Shown piece after piece: positions 6,101 through 9,814 of a stretch of DNA of 9,814 bases (within the stretch, counting starts at the first letter, position 1; each line of letters starts with the position of its first letter). Source of the stretch: an uncultured Victivallales bacterium. GTDB lineage: Bacteria; Verrucomicrobiota; Lentisphaeria; Oligosphaerales; JAFGRS01. The translations under genes were made by a program, and so were the position numbers. The stretch covers positions 1 to 9,814 of the forward strand of contig CAILKC010000339.1 in NCBI GenBank assembly GCA_903834675.1, read 5' to 3'. A model generated the notes under the pieces. The model ran no database searches, had not been told where the DNA came from, and worked only from the letters and a program-made list of their open reading frames with translations.

Positions 6101-9100
6101 TGCCGAGGCCCCAGGGCGGGGAGTGTCGCCCTGACGCGACCCTCGGCGTCCGGCGCCAGGTTGAGCACGGATAGCGCTGGCGCCGAGAGGACCTCGAGGC
6201 AGGGCGCCAGCGGCCCGCCGCCGCCCCGGTTGCTCACGCCCTCGGCCAACTCGAGACCCGCCGCCCGCGCCACCATCTGGGCCTGCGGCTTCCTCTCCTG
6301 CTTGTCCTTCGCTTCCGCCCAGGACTCGCCCTGCCGGGCCTGCTGTTTCTCGGTCTCGGTGCGCCGGGTCTCCCAGGGGTTCAGCAGGAGACTGGGGCGC
6401 TGGACCATGACCCCGGGGAAGACGGTCGCATAGCGGCGTTCGAGGACGTAGCGCAGTTCATCGCCGAGCGCTCGGCCCGAGACGTAGCGGGCTGGCGCCT
6501 GGGGATCCTGGTGCTGCAGGATAGCGTCCGGAATCCCGTGCAGCAGCTCCGTTGCCGGATCAGGCCCATAGAGCAGGCGATTGGCGAAGATGTGGACGCG
6601 CGTGCCGGGCGCCGCGTTCACCAGCCGGACGCTAAGGGTCTCGCCCGCGAGGCCACACTCGGCAATCCCCAGCGGCCGATACGGCGGTACGCTGACGGCC
6701 CGTTCGCGCCCCAGGATGTCCGGCCCGGTCCGCTCGCCGGGCAACACATGCACCCCCAGCCGACGGCAGGAAGGCAGCAACCTGGCCACATACTCTCCCG
6801 GCGGGAGCCCCTTCACCACCAGCAGACCGGCGCTGACTTCCACCGCCGCGGAGACGGTCCCGCTCAGCGCTCCGGCGCCGCTGACCGCGGCGATGCTGAT
6901 CGCCGTATCCGGGACCACACCGCCGTCTGCCGGTAGGGTAAGAGACTCGCCTGCGCCGAGATACACGTTTTCTGGCCAAGGCGAGCGCCGCACCCAAGGC
7001 TCCAAGGGCACCTCGAGCGAGTTCGCCGCAAGCGGCGATTCGGCATGCACCCGGGCGATCTCGGCGAGGTCGCCCAAGGCCACCCGGCCAAGCTCATCCG
7101 TGGCCAGCACCGCGGTCACGGGACGGCCGAACAGGCGCGGCTGCAACTGCACCCTCACCGGGGTGCGGGCCAAGGGCTCGCCGCCACGCCCGATCAGTTC
7201 GAGCCAGCAGCCCTCGGCCGTACGCCGCAGCCACAGCATCCCCGGCGCCAGCGCCGACTCCGTGGTGTTCACGGCGAAGACCTGCCGCGCCACGAGATCG
7301 ACCTTCTTGCCCGTGCTCACTTGCTCGATCTTGCCGGTAAGGGACACCTCGACGGCGCGCAGATCCGGGGGCACGGCAAACTCCGCCACATAATCCCGGT
7401 CCGCAGTCAGCTTGAGGCCCGCGGTGGGCCGGGCACTCGAGACGCCCTGCACGTCCGTGGTGCGCACCACCAGCGCCACCTGTTCCAGCAGTCCGGGATC
7501 GACCGCGGTCCCCTGCACGGTCAGGGCGGCACGCACCAGAATCCGCGCCCGTTGGCCCGCCTGCAACGACTCCGGATCCAGGTGGAAGCTCGCCTGGAGC
7601 AGGTAGTCCTCACGGCCATGCTCAAAGGTATGGAGCGCCGCAAAATCGCCCTGCCGCACCACCGCCTTCACCACCCCAGGGGCCGTGCTGAAGGGCACCA
7701 CGATCTCGCCGTCCTGGTCGGCACGGTACGCTTGAGCCCCGACCTGCATGACCGCGTTGGCCACCCGCTGGTTATCCTGATCATAGACGCGGAACACATG
7801 CCCCGCCGAGCCCAGGCGCTCGCCCAAGCGCAGGCGGCCCTTGCGCACCAGCGCCCGGCTGCTCTTGCCGTTGCCGATGAACTCGATCACCCACACGCCC
7901 GGCCGGTTCATGGCGGGAAACTCAAACGTCTCCACGTGCCGCAGCATCGGCGCCTGCGTGTACGGCGCCACGCGCTCCTCGCCCGGCGCCAGCCCGTCCA
8001 GGTCAACCCCCTCGGTGATCTCGTCCTGCTTCTGCTGGTACCAGTTCACCGTGTTGATCTCGTAGGTCTTCACCAGCAACTGCGGCACATTCTTGACCGC
8101 CACCCGCAACCGCACCGGCTCAGCCAGGGCGAAGAGCCGCGGATTGTCAGGCAGAAAATCGACCTCGATCAGGTCCTTCAGCGCCTTCACCCGCGCCGGA
8201 CTCAACATGCCAAACCACGTTTCCGCCTTGCCACTACCATTAAGGAGCTTGGTCTCGGCGAAGACCTCCTTCAAGTACGCTTCCTCGAACCAGGCGGCGA
8301 ACTCCGCCACCGAGTCGGCGTCGCGCAGAAAGCGCCCCAGGCAGTCGCGCACCAACGACTCATCCGTGGCAATGGGTGGCATCCGGGTCGAGGCGCTGAA
8401 GTCGGCGCCCAAGTTGGCATACGGGGTGCGGGCCGCTTCGAAGGTCTTGAGGTAGCCCCGACTCACGTAGGGCATCTGTCGAGGCAGTTGCGCGTATTCG
8501 AGAAACCGCGCTTTGTCGTAGACGCCGCGGGAGCGGTCGAAGCTCAGCCGGTGGTAGAGCACGTGGGCCTTCACCGAATTCTGCGCCGGCGGCAGCCGCC
8601 GGGCGAAGGCCCACAGGCGGTCCAGATAGGCCTCCTGCTCCGCTGGGACATTCTCCCAGTCGGACACACCGGCGGGCAGTAGCTTGGCCAGGTAGACCCG
8701 CACAAAAGTGTCGTTGCCCAGCAAGTCGGGCATCGACTGGGCGCAGAGATCGAGTTGCGCCAGCAGGAGTTCCTTGTGCACCGCCAGGGAACCGAAGCCG
8801 CCGCTGTCGGGCCGTTTGAGGTCGGCCACTACCATGATCGGCAGTTTGGCGGAGTCCGGCCAGGTCAAGCGGGCCAGGAGTTCCCGCCGCCGGTCCGGCG
8901 AGAGCTCCAGCCCCAGCAGCACGTCCTGGGCCTCCTCCAAGTCCACCGCAAAGCCGCCCAAGCCGGGGTCCTGCAGGGCACTTTCGATCAGTGCCGCCCG
9001 CGTCACCCGCTCGGCGGGCAGTCGGCTGGGTAACTGCTGTTCGTCCGGCAGGACCTCGCGCTGGTGGTCGAAGCGCAGGCCCAGCACGCGCTTGAGGTAG

Positions 9101-9405
9101 TCACGCGTGCCGACGCCGTCACGACCATAGGAGAGCAGGCGCTGCCGATTGAAGAGCATCTCCCGCCGCCCCGACTGCGGATACTTCTCGGTGAACTGCG
9201 CCAGCAGCGCCTCGGCCTCCGGGAGCTTTCTCTGGTTCTGCAGGTCGAGGACGTTCCAGTAGTAGTGCTCCTCTGAACCTGGAACCAGCTCCTGCAGCGG
9301 CACTCGTCGATCGTCGGCGAGCACATAGCGCTCGCTGAAGCCAATGTCCTGGGCGGCGAGAATGGGGGTCAGCAGCAGCGCGAGAGCGGGAATCATCGTA
9401 TTCAT
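3112..9405 (-). CDS. Giant secreted alpha-2-macroglobulin-like protein without thioester
   Basis: This 2,097-residue protein begins with a signal peptide (about 1-18, MIPALALLLTPILA). An alpha-helical region with a TPR-like start follows (about 45-415, LPEAEALLAQFTEKYPQ at 61-77). Macroglobulin-like beta domains follow from about 420 to 960: NPRLFALAEPVRLRVAVKNV at 421-440, GVWVIEFIGNG at 503-513. After these come charged and glycine linkers (about 1010-1066) and a helical block (about 1120-1330, DDWLIGADLSPYLEP near 1240-1260). A Pro/Ala linker lies near 1347-1362, a beta domain with VDVLLQIPEG near 1560-1575, TPR-like helices near 1799-1856, NYYPMDVELLFSR near 1931, and a C-terminal beta domain with YTDLRGRFDYSSL. 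I find no thioester motif (CGEQ/CLEQ), so covalent target capture is unlikely. It could be an envelope scaffold or protease-binding protein. CGGAG lies ten bases before the ATG, and the signal peptide supports this start. The frame is intact throughout, and it appears to be monocistronic. Confidence 0.85.
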   Translation of the reverse strand: MNTMIPALALLLTPILAAQDIGFSERYVLADDRRVPLQELVPGSEEHYYWNVLDLQNQRKLPEAEALLAQFTEKYPQSGRREMLFNRQRLLSYGRDGVGTRDYLKRVLGLRFDHQREVLPDEQQLPSRLPAERVTRAALIESALQDPGLGGFAVDLEEAQDVLLGLELSPDRRRELLARLTWPDSAKLPIMVVADLKRPDSGGFGSLAVHKELLLAQLDLCAQSMPDLLGNDTFVRVYLAKLLPAGVSDWENVPAEQEAYLDRLWAFARRLPPAQNSVKAHVLYHRLSFDRSRGVYDKARFLEYAQLPRQMPYVSRGYLKTFEAARTPYANLGADFSASTRMPPIATDESLVRDCLGRFLRDADSVAEFAAWFEEAYLKEVFAETKLLNGSGKAETWFGMLSPARVKALKDLIEVDFLPDNPRLFALAEPVRLRVAVKNVPQLLVKTYEINTVNWYQQKQDEITEGVDLDGLAPGEERVAPYTQAPMLRHVETFEFPAMNRPGVWVIEFIGNGKSSRALVRKGRLRLGERLGSAGHVFRVYDQDNQRVANAVMQVGAQAYRADQDGEIVVPFSTAPGVVKAVVRQGDFAALHTFEHGREDYLLQASFHLDPESLQAGQRARILVRAALTVQGTAVDPGLLEQVALVVRTTDVQGVSSARPTAGLKLTADRDYVAEFAVPPDLRAVEVSLTGKIEQVSTGKKVDLVARQVFAVNTTESALAPGMLWLRRTAEGCWLELIGRGGEPLARTPVRVQLQPRLFGRPVTAVLATDELGRVALGDLAEIARVHAESPLAANSLEVPLEPWVRRSPWPENVYLGAGESLTLPADGGVVPDTAISIAAVSGAGALSGTVSAAVEVSAGLLVVKGLPPGEYVARLLPSCRRLGVHVLPGERTGPDILGRERAVSVPPYRPLGIAECGLAGETLSVRLVNAAPGTRVHIFANRLLYGPDPATELLHGIPDAILQHQDPQAPARYVSGRALGDELRYVLERRYATVFPGVMVQRPSLLLNPWETRRTETEKQQARQGESWAEAKDKQERKPQAQMVARAAGLELAEGVSNRGGGGPLAPCLEVLSAPALSVLNLAPDAEGRVRATLPALGPRQMITVVVANGQESVLRQLPLACPTETYRDLRLPKALDAAVRFGELRTVNSLPEAQEVVIDNAAAARLQTYSSVADVYALFESLAGNAELAEFRFILDWPELPEEAKQERYSRYACHELNVFLSRRDPEFFTRVIKPYLANRRDKTLVDDWLIGADLSPYLEPWRWMRLNAFEQAALGKALPEQAAAVRRAFAEVCALRPRNPQAELELFLRALQGRGQAEGFDLAVAGNSGTALASPEVVMRADAVALPASAPPPAPARAAKADRAEANGKLQETDKGMVVAESAPAYGRKTASADRARRQSVRRLYVAQDRTAEWAETSYWKLPLGAQTPERVPQNRFWADWAAHDGKGPFLSVHVAEATASFTEMMLALAVLDLPCKAPTAEPAVEQGALRLKTAGPAICYRKELKPQEAGAAQEVFVRQEFTDPAAEPERTPYGERPRRVGDLVPAGRAVSCGVMVTNATADPRHVDVLLQIPEGAVPLGDALRLRSTPVLLQPYEQHSLQYVFYFPRPGAYKHYPAIVSGEGRVLAQAQARSFTVTDKPQTGTGTWDYVSQFGADAEVLAFLEQHNLREIQPKLERLAFRLRDKVFFTKALDLLRRQHRFDAVLWSYAVQHDDVAAMKEYLPQTPLAESCGPWLESPILSLDVLRRGAYEHKEYWPLVNARAHVLGSRRTILNAVFLAQYQAFLERLSCKGTLDGEERLGLCFYLALQDRTAEALAQFAKVPPEAVAERLQYEAAQAYLQLCQGQWKEARAIARRYEKHPVKRWRERFGEILAQCDEIAGEEVRVVDRENRTQMQTQLADTEPTLELTVENRRILIRHRNLSEITVNYYPMDVELLFSRAPFVKDASAAFAVVRPSRSDRHATATKGGELALDLPEAYANRNVVIEAAAAGLQRSQAYTPHSLNLQMQENYGQLRVLHAESDKPLSKVYVKVYARYQDGRVEFYKDGYTDLRGRFDYSSLSSDDLAQVERFAVLVLSTDAGALAREAPPPKR

Positions 9406-9651
9406 GGCGATGGTACTCCGGAGTGTCCGCCGAGACAGGCCCTGGCGTGATTGCCTGCGGTCAGTCCTGCTATACCATAGACGCGCGAGGGTCCGGAATC
9501 ATAGGCGGGCGGGAGGGCACATGGCAGTTCCGTGGGGGCTTGCTTGTATGAGAACCGCAGAATGTCGAAGGACCCATGATGACGAACTGAACCCTTGGAT
9601 GAGACTTGCGGCAACCTCGTATGACACCAGGCGCTTCCCATTCCGCCCGGA

Positions 9652-9701
9652 GTCCGCCGCGGCGGACGAAGGGCGTTGGAGGGCGCCGCGGCGTCGGCGC
9701 C
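9652..9701. repeat. Two adjacent GC-rich palindromes
   Basis: A perfect 16-bp palindrome, gtccgccgcggcggac, lies at 9652-9667. A 7-bp stem, ggcgccg (9682-9688) with cggcgcc (9695-9701) and a 6-nt loop, follows 14 bp later. They could be operator-like protein-binding sites, a terminator remnant of a gene beyond the window, or parts of another dispersed repeat. Confidence 0.75.
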
Positions 9702-9726
9702 GCAGCGACCAAGCCCGTTCCAGGCA

Positions 9727-9789
9727 GGTTCGCGGTATCCCCACTGGCCGGTTCGCGGTATCCCCACTGGCCGGTTCGCGGTATCCCGC
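9727..9789. repeat. 23-bp tandem repeat, about 2.7 copies
   Basis: A 23-bp unit beginning ggttcgcggtatcccc occurs at 9727-9749 and 9750-9772 without mismatch. A partial third copy starts at 9773 and matches through about 9788. The copies abut directly, with no spacer, so this is a tandem repeat and not a CRISPR array. It lies about 320 bp upstream of the giant gene. Confidence 0.9.
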
Positions 9790-9814
9790 TTGCCGCCCTG
9801 GAGCCCGCGATGCC

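Larger units (their letters stand above)
9406..9814. other. 409-bp region without a supported gene, upstream of the giant gene
   Basis: This stretch should hold the promoter of the giant - strand gene, but I see no strong -35/-10 pair. A weak TATGGTATAG-like patch lies near 9470-9480 read on the - strand. The segment 9420-9650 is otherwise plain, and 9652-9789 is dense in palindromes and tandem repeats, listed separately. A - strand open frame of 121 codons (9767-9402, GTG start) crosses the whole region. It begins in the tandem repeat and has an Arg/Pro/Gly-rich composition without domain features, so I do not call it a gene. Confidence 0.5.

Noticed and set aside
7045..8682. Long + strand open frame (545 codons) opposite the giant gene
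   Set aside because: It is an antisense shadow as well, with repetitive HxHP/RRQ-type composition and no recognisable fold. The opposite strand has a signal peptide and coherent domains.
9727..9789. Possible CRISPR array
   Set aside because: The 23-bp units abut directly with no spacers, so it is a simple tandem repeat.

Overview
This GC-rich window (roughly two-thirds G+C by eye) carries four convincing protein genes and a set of palindromic repeats. No rRNA, tRNA, CRISPR array, transposase or phage gene was seen. The gene content points to a member of the PVC group (Planctomycetota, Verrucomicrobiota, Lentisphaerota/Kiritimatiellota). The evidence is an exported thioredoxin of the 'LLDFTGSDWCGWC' type with a helical C-terminal half, a roughly 2,100-residue secreted alpha-2-macroglobulin-like protein, and intergenic arrays of short GC hairpins. 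This placement is inferred from family recollection and was not tested by a search.

Layout. Positions 1-164 hold part of a palindromic element cut by the window edge. A two-gene + strand unit follows: an exported thioredoxin-fold protein (313-1287) and, 24 bp later, a metallo-beta-lactamase-fold hydrolase (1312-2091). A short convergent gap (2092-2190) holds pyrimidine-rich repeats and an imperfect hairpin. A small uncharacterised coiled-coil protein lies on the - strand (2191-2682), with a plausible sigma70-like promoter at 2758-2787. A complete 262-bp element (2810-3071) follows, with perfect 13-bp terminal inverted repeats. It ends 40 bp past the stop codon of the giant - strand gene (3112-9405). 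The last 409 bp are the upstream region of that gene and hold two strong palindromes and a 23-bp tandem repeat.

Functional reading. The thioredoxin and the giant protein both have signal peptides, so both should act outside the cytoplasm. Nothing else in the sequence links them. The hydrolase has all the metal-binding motifs and no signal peptide. The giant protein has beta-sandwich, macroglobulin-like segments but no thioester motif, so any role in trapping proteases or in envelope structure is inference.

The main non-genic signal is the palindromic element. The 2810-3071 copy is built from two similar half-units in inverted orientation, each with the same order of modules. A second copy at the left edge is about 93% identical over 164 bp but inverted, so the three-gene block 165-2809 sits between inverted copies. 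It looks like a REPIN- or MITE-type non-autonomous repeat. No system of clearly new type with several genes was identified.
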